Assembly (NCBI GenBank): GCA_030063045.1
Contig: JAQSEB010000137.1
Location: forward strand, 1,302,001-1,366,000
DNA from: Pratylenchus scribneri
Taxonomy: Eukaryota > Nematoda > Chromadorea > Rhabditida > Pratylenchidae
Direction of reading: 5' to 3'
Length of the DNA: 64,000 nt
Under the pieces are notes generated by a model. That model was not told where the DNA came from. It worked only from the letters and a program-made list of their open reading frames with translations, and ran no database searches. Below are positions 23,401-35,000 of this stretch, piece by piece. Position 1 is the stretch's first letter, and each line of letters starts with the position of its first letter. The position numbers and the translations under genes were made by a program.

Positions 23401-24124
23401 CTTTCCGGAAAGTTTTTTAATTCATCTTTCCGGAAAGTTTTTTAATTCATCTTTCCGGAAAGTTTTTTAATTCATCTTTCCGGAAAGTTTTTTAATTCAT
23501 CTTTCCGGAAAGTTTTTTAATTCATTTCTTCCGGAAAGTTTTTTAATTCATCTTTCCGGAAAGTTTTTTAATTCATTTCTTCCGGAAAGTTTTTTAATTC
23601 ATCTTTCCGGAAAGTTTTTTAATTCATCTTTCCGGAAAGTTTTTTAATTCATTTCTTCCGGAAAGTTTTTTAATTCATCTTTCCGGAAAGTTTTTTAATT
23701 CATTTCTTCCGGAAAGTTTTTTAATTCATCTTTCCGGAAAGTTTTTTAATTCATCTTTCCGGAAAGTTTTTTAATTCATCTTTCCGGAAAGTTTTTAATT
23801 CATTCTTTCCGGAAAGTTTTTTAATTCATTTCTTCCGGAAAGTTTTTTAATTCATCTTTCCGGAAAGTTTTTTAATTCATCTTTCCGGAAAGTTTTTAAT
23901 TCATTCTTTCCGGAAAGTTTTTTAATTCATTCTTTCCGGAAAGTTTTTTAATTCATCTTTCCGGAAAGTTTTTAATTCATGTTTGTTTTAATTAAATAGT
24001 GCTCAATTTTTACATTTTTTAGGCATTCCGCACTAAAAATTGGATCAATCGAGAATATGAAAAATGGAGGAAATTGTTGATGATGATTTGTTCATTCCAA
24101 ATTCTATTAAAAATTATATTTTAA
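20498..24124 (+). CDS. MT2: membrane-anchored methyltransferase-like paralogue of MT1
   Basis: Exons: 20498-20557, 20609-20662, 20715-20929, 20977-21053, 21790-22010, 22428-22581, 22627-22773, 22823-22875, 22927-23019, 23064-23198. The last may instead splice at 23192 (donor GTTTAA) to 24023-24124, adding AFRTKNWINREYEKWRK and a stop at 24122; without that the stop is 23196-23198 (402 residues). The N-terminus is a hydrophobic anchor (about residues 10-28). The order matches MT1: ELICPRN, VMEPTGQFTLAEASLKFPM, ENARQWPIE, AEKWFGFEP, FDFILVDVC, ILICTRR. Motif I reads LGLHGSTVNNF where MT1 has IGLGGAGIPNF, so the glycine-rich SAM loop is degraded; VVEPEP keeps an acidic residue. It may be a pseudo-enzyme or use altered chemistry. 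The substrate is unknown. Confidence 0.82.
21105..21715. repeat. R2-type element with internal non-repeat insert
   Basis: R2 arms (AATACCATTTAAAAGGGCTG near 21139 and its counterpart TTATAGAGGAAATTTAGCCC near 21640) lie about 500 bp apart instead of the usual 150, separated by a GC-richer segment at about 21270-21610 (CCGGCAGCCGGGACC). It occupies intron 4 of MT2. Confidence 0.55.
22085..22385. repeat. R3 inverted-repeat element
   Basis: Left arm AACTCATCAAGGACTGAAAC (22086-22105) and right arm ending near CCTTGATGAGTATTAT, with internal mirror blocks AATATCATTTGATAGCC and GATATTAATTTTATTTAAAT. Arms are inverted copies. It makes up most of intron 5 of MT2. Other copies: 27660, 46530, 51700 and 59870. 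Confidence 0.75.
23352..23985 (+). repeat. Minisatellite, 25-bp unit, about 25 copies
   Basis: Tandem array of TTCCGGAAAGTTTTTTAATT followed by CATCT, with 28-bp variants containing ATTTC. The unit contains the palindrome TTCCGGAA. It lies between the last two candidate exons of MT2. Confidence 0.96.
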
Positions 24125-27100
24125 ATTCAATCCACAATTTTATTCATTCAATTCTTTACATCTATTCCCCATTCTTTATTTTCGGTGATAAATTTTTTGG
24201 ATATTGATTGAAAGTTTATCGAATTTCCCCAACATATATTTATCTGCTTATGATTATGATTAGGAGGCTTCGCCACTATTTATTCAGACAACTAATACAG
24301 CTTACAGCAGGACAATTGGCCGAAATTGAATAGATTGAATATTGAGATTAGATGAATACTTCAAGCTATATTATTTTTATATCAATATTAAACAATTTTT
24401 ACAATTTTGCCTTAATTTTTCACATTTGATTTGATTGACCCAAACAATTCAAGCGAAATATGCGCATTTTAAATTCAATTTTGTTGAGGAATTTGGAATT
24501 CACAAGGGCATACGGCCAGCTGGCAGAATTAGCCCAGATTGGTTTGAATTTAGGTTGGATTGAGCATTGGGGGAAGGGACAAAACGAATATTTGGTTGCC
24601 ACCCCAATTTGGTGGAAATGTGCGTAATTGAATTGTCCATTGCATCCATCGTCCACTCAAAAGAATTGGCCAATTCTGTTGGGGCCATTTCCGGCAAATT
24701 ACCCTACTAACAAAATTAGGAAGAGGGAATATAGAAGCAATCTGTGGACTGGATATTGGACTATGGAGGGGGGAGGGCAAAAATTCCTCCAAAGTCTACA
24801 AATTTTAAAATAAATATTAAATTCATCCCTTAATATTCCTCAACAATTTTTAAATACAGTATATTAAATTCTTTCAAAGAAAATTCTCCCAAAAATATTA
24901 AATTTTCCTTTAGGCAAATTTCTCACAAATTATATTAAATTTTTGATCAATAAAAATAATTTATACCCTCAAGTTCAAGTAAAAAATTCCAATACAAAAA
25001 TATTAAATTTATACCCTCAGGCAAAATCCCAATAAATTAAATATTTAAATTCCTCCAAATCTAATCCCTCCAAAATTCACATTTTTGCCCATTTTCTTCT
25101 TCCCCAAAATGACTCTTTTTCGACCTTCCAATTTTTGATCAAAAAAATCTGTGTGAATTGGTGGCGAAAAGGACGGACAGCTGCAAGCCAATAGAGGGGC
25201 CGAAAGCCTCCACCAAATTCATATTGGTCATTGAATTGAATTGGATTGAATGAAAAATGTGTGCAAAGGAAAAATGCGAAGATGAAGAAGAATAGACCGG
25301 AAATATGTTAAAGGGAAAAATAAGAAGCCGATTGGGACAAAAAAATAAGAAGTCGCAATTCTTTTGTTGGCACGCGAATCGGCCAATAATTCGCGGCTCC
25401 TCCGATTTTCTTTTCGATCATTCACATTTCGCAAAACAGTTGGCTGGAAGCAAATATTAATCTGCTGGCTTCCAGCGAGAATTATCCATTATTTACTGCT
25501 CCCGATCAAATCCAAAATCCATCAAATTGAATTGTTCCAAAAAATTTATGTGTCGGAGACATTTGTGAAAAAGCGTATCCTTTCACATTTTGGCCAAAAA
25601 TATTTTTAAGTATTTAAATTTTATTCATTTGAATTAATCTCTTTCTGTAGATAATTTTGATATAAAAATGATTAATCAAACTTAATTGGCCTATGGCCAT
25701 AAAATGAAAAACTCTCTTTTTAAAAACCTATTTTGCTCCCTTTTTTGCCCATATCTTTTTTTCAGTTAATTATGTAGAACATTTTTTACTGGAATTAACT
25801 TATTCTGATGTGTATTTTAATATCAAAATAATTGATTAAACTTGATTATTTGGTCGCAAAATTTATGGCCATAAAAACGAACTACCCAATTTTGGCCTAT
25901 TATACCGCTCTTTTGGCCATAACTTTTCAATTTCTATCAAATCCATCAATTCCTTCCTTTTCCAATTAGTTCATCCCAAACAGGGGCTACTAAATGATTG
26001 CAAATTTGTTAAGTTTAATAAGAAAATTCACTTAAAAATCTAAAAAATTAAATTTGACCAAACTTTTATTCATAATTTTTCAATTTCCTTTCTATTTTTT
26101 TCTCGCCACCTTAAAAATTCTTTACGCCAATTCCCATGTCGCACCATTTACGCCAAAAATGCTGCTGTGTTTTTTTGATAGCAAAATTTTCAGAGCATTT
26201 CCATGCGCGGCAAAGTGTCATCGCCACATCGAGAAGAGGTGGCTATGGGAATTCATAATAAATAAATCGTCCACTTTACGGACAAACAAATGATGCCCAT
26301 TGACTGTGAATAGAGGGAATCCCCAAAAGCAGTATCAATTATTATTTATTCGCGCGTCCATTCCCCCAACAAAATGGGCACAAAATGCCCTCCCCCCCCC
26401 CCCCCCCGCCCCATCCATCCATTCATTCATTCATTCCATCGTCCACTTTTGGTGGTGTTGTTCTTCGCATCATCAGTCAACTTTTTGTGTAGTGGCTGTT
26501 TTGCCCTCTTTTTCCCCCGTCGGCAATTTTGGGCGCTAATTGCCCGCAAAATGAATGAATGAATGTGAAGGGGAATAATAAATTTGGAAGGCAAAAGTGT
26601 CCTCTTTCCTCAAAATGAGAGCATGTTTGCGTGCAGGGGCCATTTGCGCGCGAAGCTTTATAAAACTTTAAAAATTTGAAGCATTTTCTCTGGATATTAT
26701 TAAAGTGAAAGCGATGGCTTAGAATTAGAGCCACGGAATGATGTAGGTGACAATTTGGATTGGCTTAAATTTAAGGAGTTATTTCCAGCAGATAAGTGGA
26801 AAAATGATGAAAAATTGTGCCACATTTATTATGGCAAAATATTACCGAAATAGCTTAAAAAATAATCTATTTATGAAATAATCTAATCATTATTCGTAGC
26901 TCTTTAGATTAACTAAATATATAATTACTTATACTCTTACTTAGAGTTTTTAAAATTAACAATGAATTATGGTCTAAAAATTGAAAAAAAGTGGTGAAAA
27001 ATTGTGCCACACTTATTCTTGAAAGTTGAAAGCATATTTCTGCCAGAAGCTAAATCAATTAATTTCATTAAATTTTCGAAATTTATAGCACAATAAAAAT

Positions 27101-27659
27101 CGCTTTAAATTAATCAAATAAAAATAAAGAATTATACAATGGAAAACTTGGCCACATCCCAAAATAAGGGCCAAAGAATTGGCCAAATTATATATTTTGG
27201 CTTCTTTCCATCAAAAAATTCTCTCCTTTCTAACATTTTCCTTTCATTTTTATTTGATCAGCGGGTGCATTTTTCCTTCGCCGCTTCTCAATTTACCAAA
27301 ATTAAATAAGGACAACACCAAATCGAGATGGGGACAACAAATTCATCCGTGTCGGCGAAGGAAAACACATATATGGTCGGGATTGGTGGGATGGCTGCTG
27401 CACAAATTATGGCGGTGGCATGGGAAAATGTCGGGAATGAAAAGGGGAATCGAGGTGGCCAAAAGGAGAATATGAGGGAAATGATAAGAGGAAATGAAAT
27501 GAGCCTGGGAATAATTTGGTTATGTGTGCAAATTTGAAATCAAAACAAAGAAGGAGGACAAATCCACTTCCTTTTGCCAATTTTGTAAACATTGGCACCG
27601 CCTTGATTAACTAATATTATTGCCTTCTTCGAGAAATATGTCTCATCGGCAGCCTGAAC

Positions 27660-27975
27660 TTGACGCCGTTCAAAATAACTCATCAAGAATTGAACCAATT
27701 TTGATGATTTTGTCAGCAAATTAAAAAGCAGACTTTTGGCTATCCAATGATATTAATTTTATTTAAATTGGTTCAGAATTGATGAAATTATGGCCAAGAA
27801 CCAATGAAAATTTTGCTAATCCCATAGTAAAGGCCATTTCAATGATATTTTTCGGCATAACTCTAGCATTACTAAATCAATTTAAGTAAAATTAAAATCA
27901 TTTGATAGCCAAAAGTTTTCTCTTTAATTTGATAACAAAATCATCAAAATTGGTTCAATCCTTGATGAGTTTTAA
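27660..27975. repeat. R3 inverted-repeat element
   Basis: Left arm AACTCATCAAGAATTGAACC (27679-27698) and right arm TTGGTTCAATCCTTGATGAG are inverted; internal GATATTAATTTTATTTAAAT and its mirror match the other R3 copies. It contains the undisturbed TTTTGTCAGCAAATTAAA site that is interrupted in the copy at 59870. Confidence 0.75.
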
Positions 27976-28390
27976 ATGGCGGAAAATTGGGTTATTCCAT
28001 TGTGGACATCGGCGCCACCTTGGCTAATATTATTGCCTCCTTCACCCGAAAGGGGCGGTCCTTCCCCTCGCCTTCCATTTCATCCCGCCTTCTCCCCTCG
28101 TCCATTCTACACATTCGCCTACAGCGCTCACCCCGATTCCCGAGTGTCCACTCCTTCGTCTCATCCCCACAAAAGGGATGTCCCCTTCCCCCATTCTCGT
28201 CGCTCGGACAATATCCTCCATTTTCCACTTCCGTTCATTTCCTCCATTTCCATTTCCTGCCAGCCGGTCAGCCGGCTCATTAACGGCCATGCCATCCCCT
28301 CACAAAAATTTTCCACCTTGGGATTTTCCACCCCCAAAATTGCCTTCTTTTCTCCACCTTTGGGAGAATTATTTTTCAATACCTGGATCT

Positions 28391-28708
28391 TTCTTTTGGT
28401 CATAGCTCAACAAGGAAAAACCCAATTTGGGAAGGCGATATGTCATCCGAAAGCCCAAAATCTCCTCTAAAAAGTGGCTTAACTAATTAATTGAAAATTT
28501 ACAACAATTTTAAAATAAGCAGCTTTCTTTTCCCAATCATCAGAATATTCGGGTTTATCCTATCACATTCAAAGGCATGTAAATTTTATTATGGCCTAAA
28601 TTTATAAAATTTAAAATGGCCAAATTGTAGAGGTCACTTTGAGCTTTCAAATGGTATATCGCCTTTCCGAATTGGTTAATGCCTCGATGAGATATAAACA
28701 AAAGAATG
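28391..28708. repeat. R2-type inverted-repeat element
   Basis: Left arm TTTGGTCATAGCTCAACAAG..GGCGATATGTCATCCGAAAG and a right arm carrying the complementary blocks (AGCTTTCAAATGGTATATCG). It lies just upstream of the discoidin-domain receptor gene. Confidence 0.7.
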
Positions 28709-29000
28709 GCCAATTCCGCCTCCAAATCACATTCCAACCCCTACTCTTCAGCTCTTCACCCCCAAACAAAATTGCTCTAGTAATTCATTTCAGGTTTACA
28801 CCTTCTTCTATTCTCTCCTCAAAATAATTTCCACCCTTCACCAATTATTCATAATAATTTTCAGCCATGTCCAATAATTATTCATAATAAATTCCTTCCA
28901 TCACCGACAATTTGCAATTTTTGATCGTCGTCAACTCCTCTCCAATCGTCCACATATCCAATTCGCCTTCATTCAAATTATCCTCCCTTCTTAATTTCCA

Positions 29001-32000
29001 ATGCCTTCACCCAACAAAATGCTTCTTCACCTTCTTCTTCTAATTGGATGGATTTTCAGTGGCCAAGCATTGGAAATTGGTGAGTCTCCAATTTTTTGAG
29101 GGCATTTTTTTCAATATAAATTTGACCCTTCCTTTTCATTTTCCATCCTTTCCATTCCATTTCCATTTCCGATGCTCCCTTTTCCTGTGCGCAAATCCGC
29201 CGCCTCCAATTATATTCTTGTCGGTTAAAGCAAAAGGGAAAATGTAGGGGCCAATCCTAGGTCAGAGGGGTGGTCTGTGTGCCAATGTGGCCAATTATCC
29301 AAGAAGTCGAATCAAATTTTGAATCCCTTCATTAATTTTCGGGTACCAATTTGAGGTTATAAATTAGCCATATCTTCCTTCTACCATTTCCAATTAAAAG
29401 ACCAATTTTTTGTGCTAAATGTAGGTAATGGATTATATTGGCCACATCTCACAAAACTTTAATTCCGAAGGTGGCCACAGAAGTCCATCGATCATGTTGG
29501 CACTTTTCCTTCCTAATCTTTTACCTTTTCTTGGCCAAATTTGCCGCCCCATATTCAATCATCATCATTTTCTTGGTGGCTCCATTTTCTTTACATTTAC
29601 CGCGTTCCCGTTTCCTAGTCCATATTAAACTATATGTGCCCCTTCCAATCAACATAGAGCCACTTTGGCCAAAAGACAAATTCTAGCAATTTTGGCACAA
29701 AATGGGAGCAAATGGATGGTTTGAACTAAAAGCGGCAACCAGAAGAAGTCCATCGATCAGTTTGGCACATTGCCTCCATCCCTTTTTAAGCCCCTTTAGC
29801 CGCCAAATGAGTTAAAATTACACATTAAATTTATTCAAATGAGTTCCCCAACTTTCCAATCACCGTATTCCTCCCCGGTGGGGGACGTTTCATCCCCGCC
29901 GGTTCATCGCCAGCTACATTTGACGAGTCATAACTCAGCAAAGAAGAAACCATTTGAGCCAATCTTGGTATCATTGAATAGAGCTATTTAAGCTTTATTA
30001 AATGGTATAGAGTAATATGTGAAAAGTTGAATATTCGCTTAATTACAAGCTTCTAAATAGGGAAATGGCGACTTTTATCCAGTTTTTCGACTTTAAGCCA
30101 ATTAAATTTCGATTATTCGAAAAAGCTTTAAACATTATTCAATAGATCTCGAATAACTCTATCCAATGATACCAAGATTGGCTCAAACGGTTTCTTCTTT
30201 GCTGAGTTATGACTCGTCAGAAGTGGCTGGCGATGAAACGGCGGGGATGAACCGGCCCCCTCCGATTCCTCCCCCCCCCCCCACCCTCATCTATGCCCTT
30301 CCAAATCCAATTTGATCGGTGTCAATTCATTCTCTCCCCATTCAACCGTATATTTTCCTTTTGGATTGGGACCACAGAGCAGGTGCAGAGGTGAAGGTGA
30401 CCGATGTGGCCCCAAAATGAATGTGGATTGACACATTTTGAATGTGTGGGGGATGAATGAATGGCCGAATGTGTGCTTTTGGGGGTGCTCGATTTGACAC
30501 CTTCTTTCACATTCCCTCATTCCCATTTATCACCGCTGGGGACAATTCTTCTACTGCTTTGAAGAGGGGATAGTGTCATTGAAAAGAGAGAAAATAAACA
30601 AAACAAAATTGGGGCCAAAATGTGTGATGAATGAATGAATGGATGGAATTGGACCATTGGAATGGGAAAAATATTTATTTTAATAAACATTTTTGATGGT
30701 ATCTCTTTTGTGAGATTATTATAAGAATTATTTAATTGTTTTTTGGATTATTTAATTATATGGCCATAAAATATTAATCATCGGTTCTGTGGTCCAACCC
30801 TAGGCCTAAAACCTTGGACTCTTAATCAATTGCACCTAAAAGTAGCGCCTATACCAAACCGTCTTTGACACTTAAAATGGGCAAAAACGGCACTTAGATC
30901 TAACAAATTTAATCCCAAATATAATCTCAACTGCTGGCCTTTTAGTCCCAAATTTGACTCCATTTCATATCTGATTCGTCATTTCACCTAAATTTATAAA
31001 AAAAAATCTCTACAAATTACTTTGAATTCTGAAAACCATTGTCGTTGATCATTTCCGAATATTTCCACCATTCAACAAAAAATCCAATGTCAATTTTCAA
31101 TTCAATTCCCAATTCCAAGTCCACTCTATTCATCCCCAAAATCCACTCTCAATCCTGCCAATCCCTCTTGCTTCCGATCATTTTCTCCTCACATATTCCC
31201 CCTCCTTTCATTGGTATCAAATTCCGCCAATTTGTCCGTCTGCCGCGAGAGTCAAATTAATTCATCGCCTCCTTGCACTGTGGTCAAAAAGCCAAAGATG
31301 AAGCAAACAGAGCGAAAAGAATTTTTGGGGAAGGAAAAGCAGCAGATTTGATCCAGAAAGAAGAGGCGAGAAATTTGTGCGGAAGAGGGGGTCAAATTAG
31401 TTGGAAGAAATTTGGTTTACGGAAATGCAAAACATCTGTGTATTGAGTTGTCGGCATTCGGGTCGGTAAAATGTGTGGACAAAAGTTGAGGGTGATGCCA
31501 GTAGCAGAAATGGAATGCCCTTGGGCCCTTGGGGAAAAGAAATTGGGTGAATTGGAAAGCACTTCCCCGAATGAATTATGTGGCCCCCAACATCCACCCA
31601 AAGCATTGGAAGGCTTCTGCGCGCGTTCAATGTTCCTCTGTGAGATGCTCCCGGTGTGATTTATGACCTGCAAGGCACCATCAGCTCCCCCTTTCCCCAC
31701 ACCAAACAAAGTTTTGGGGCAAATGTGTGCTGTGCACTTTTGGGGGTTCATCCATCTTTAAATGGGTTTTGGCTGCTGCACAAATCACCGCTGGGGATCG
31801 AATTTGGATTGGAAATAGGGAAATGGACAATTTTTGGTGCTTTGGGTTTGAATTTGAATGCCAGGGCCGAATCAAGCGGGGAAGGGAGGGGATTGGATGT
31901 CCACAGGATAACCCCTTCCCCTCCTTTCATTCCCCCAATGTATTAGAGCCTTAATCCACAGCTATGGTGCGAGAATATTTGGCGAGTCTCCCACTAAAGC

Positions 32001-35000
32001 CATACAAAAAATATGGTTTTGGTGTCAAATTTAAAAGAAAGGAAAATGAATGGAAAAATAATACAATATTTTTGGGTGAATTTGACATATTTTTTGGTAA
32101 AAACGGAGTCCATTTTTGGTGGGTATTCTATTCAGGGACTTAAACCATTCTTTTGGTCATAGTTCAACAAGGAAGTAGCCAATTCGGAAAGGCGATATAT
32201 CTTTTGAAAGCTTAAAGTGCCCTCTAAAAGGTGGCTTATTTAAAGTTTATGAAATTTAAATTAGGAAAAAATTACATATGTTGGAGTTTAATAAACCCAA
32301 ATTTTCTCGTTGATTGAGACAAGCCGCTTAATTTATAAATTGCTTAAATTATTTTAAAAATTAATTAGGCCACTTTTTAGAGGACTTTTAGAGCTTTCAA
32401 ATGATATATTGCCTTCTTAAATTGGTTGCTTCCTTATTGAGTTATGGCCAAAAGAATGACCCAGCAGAGTAAAAATTCATTCAAAAATGTGCCTCTATTT
32501 CCATTATTGACATTTCCTCTTATTTTTTTCGGCAAAAAATTCAAAGGAGAAAATGAATGGGAAGGTGGTGGCCAAAAAGCAAATGTTGCGCAACCTTTTC
32601 AAATCCTCCCCCAAATGATTTAAAGGGGAGACGACGACCTTTTTGGCGGCAATGGCTTCTCTTTTTTGGGTGGGGGAGGGGGATGGATGACCCAATCCAA
32701 GGGATTATAGGCACAGGGAATTATGCATTCATTCAAATGGCCGAAAGCGATAAGCCATTCGAAAGCCCGAATAGTCCTCGAAAAAGTGGCCTTCCAATTT
32801 TTGAAAATTTAAATGAATTTATAAAAAATAAGCGACTTTTTTTCAAATCCTCAAAAAATTTTGTATATTATATTAATGGACACATAACTTTTATTGAAGT
32901 TAAATTTCATAAAATTAAAAAATGCCATTGTTTAGAGGACATTCAGCCCTTTCGAATGGCATATGGCCTTCCAGAATTGGCAATTGTCTCATTGAGTTAT
33001 GGCCAAAAATTTCCCTCTTATTATAATTTTGGCTCTTCCCCTCTCTTTTAATTTTGGCCCCACATCTCCATATAAATCCAATTTTTGGGGACATGACTAA
33101 TTAATGTTCCCACTCTCTGCTTCTCCCACTTTAACCCACTTTGGCACCAAAAAAACCCTTTATCCCTTTCTTCCATTCATCCCACTCATTCATTCACATT
33201 CCCAATGCCCAATGCCTCAAAATGGGGGCAAATTGTCCGGCAAGAAAGGTCAAAAGGTGCTTCACAAAACAGAGGACAAAAGAATTGAAGGAGAATGGTG
33301 GAATGGATTTTGGGTTGGGCCTCCTAATTGCTATTGGGGAATGGGGACCCATAATGGACTTTTTGAGGGACTTTTTGGGTATGGGACTTGGAAATGAACC
33401 AAACAAAAAAAATGGAAGTTGGAATTGGCTGAATCTGAATTGGCACTGCAGAACGGGATAGGCCCACTAATAATGGGAGGGAATAAATCTTCTCGGTGTG
33501 AGCGAGGATCATAAAAGTTTTGCCGGCCGGCGCGAAGGCCATTTTTCCACCCATTCATTTGCACATTCATTGGCCCCCTTCCCAAAATTGGCTACCAAAA
33601 TAGATGATGAAAGGCAATTATGAGGGTGAATGGGCACTTTTTGGGAAAGATTATGACCCTTTTGGAATGGAGGGAAAATTTATGTGGCCTTTGAGAAGGG
33701 GGCCAAATCCTCCGAAGGAAATTTGCTGAAAATCCCCTAATAAAGGGAATCTCCCTAAAAAGGGGGAAAGTTGGCGATGAATTTAGGAGTAGAAGGGAAA
33801 AATCCCCCGAATAAATTTAATTTTATTCTTTGTTTCCCATCCAAAAAATGAGTTTTTTTTGCCCTTTTTTGTGCCATCCATTTTGCATCCATCATTTCCC
33901 TCAAAAATTAATGCCGGCGAAAAATCCATCCGAAAGTTTATGGGCCGAGCGGAATTTGTAGAGCAGAGAACAGATTTATTGGAGAAAAAAATAATGAAAA
34001 AAATGGAAGAATATTTTTGGGTAAAAATAGCATATTTTTCCCTCTGGGAAATGTCAAATTGATCTGTTGCGCTCTTTTGCTTTTTGGAGGGATTTTTGCA
34101 TAAATTATTTGCTCATATTTTTAGTAAAAAAAGCAACAAAAAAGCACAAAATGGTGAGAAAGAAACGAAGAAGCAATCCTTTTGTTTTTTTTGTTGGAAT
34201 TGGAAATGGGAACAAAAATGAATTCACTCATAAACAGAAAATGGAATGTGTAAACTTCTATTTTACAAAACATTTTTCTACATATTTAAACGCCGAACAA
34301 AATTGGCACCACTTTTGGAAGGGATGGAAATGGATGAGAATAATAGAAAAAAAAAGATGAAAAATAAATATTTTAATGGAGAATAAATATTAAAAATTGT
34401 CCAAATCATTTTGGTTTTTTTTTGTTAGAAATGAGAACAACAATAAATGCCCAAAAACTTGAATGTTTTTTTTTTCTCATTTTTTCTCAACAAAAATATT
34501 TAAACATCGGACAAAATTGGCACAAATTTGGGAGGGATGGAAAGGAAATGGAAGGGAAATGGAAATAAAGAAGAAAAGATGAAATATTTGAGGGAAAAAT
34601 TAATATAAATATTTAATTTTGTACAGAACAATGCAGACGCGCCCTCGGCATGGAATCGGGCCGAATTTTGGATGGCCAGCTGAGTGCATCCTCCTCGTTC
34701 GATCCAAGCACTGGGCCAATTCATGCCAGGTTGATGGCCTAAAAATTGAATAATAAATATTTTGGCTCCCATCAATACCCCCTCCACATTAATCCCATTT
34801 TGGCCCATTTTGTTTCCATCTAATTGGAAGGGGGATTATCCTTTTGGCAATTAATGGGAAAAAAGGAAGGGAGACGGATATTTTGACTCTGTTTTGGATT
34901 GGAATTGGCACGCAATTTGGTTGGTGGATGACAAATTTGGCCAAAAATGGAAATGGATGGACATTTAGTATGGGCCATGGCCGAATGGGAAATGTCCAGT

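Larger units (their letters stand above)
24125..29000. other. Gene-poor repeat-rich region, no supported gene
   Basis: About 4.9 kb without convincing exons. It holds a C-run near 26391-26407, an R3 copy (27660-27975), an R2 copy (28391-28708), and C/T-rich low-complexity sequence at 28040-28300 that opens long frames on both strands. Blocks near 27600 and 28010 share TAATATTATTGCC and flank the R3 copy. Part is presumably promoter for the receptor gene starting at 29001. Confidence 0.55.

Noticed and set aside
24460..24627. 55-codon plus-strand frame (begins MRILNSILLRNLEF)
   Set aside because: It looks mildly protein-like but has no partner exon, signal or recognisable family; too little to call a gene.
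28000..28470. A 164-codon plus-strand frame and several antisense frames
   Set aside because: C/T-rich low-complexity DNA that opens frames on both strands; no motif, splice structure or family resemblance.
32557..33397. 164- and 97-codon plus-strand frames in the first receptor intron
   Set aside because: They overlap an R2 copy and low-complexity DNA, with opposing frames equally open; no family signal.
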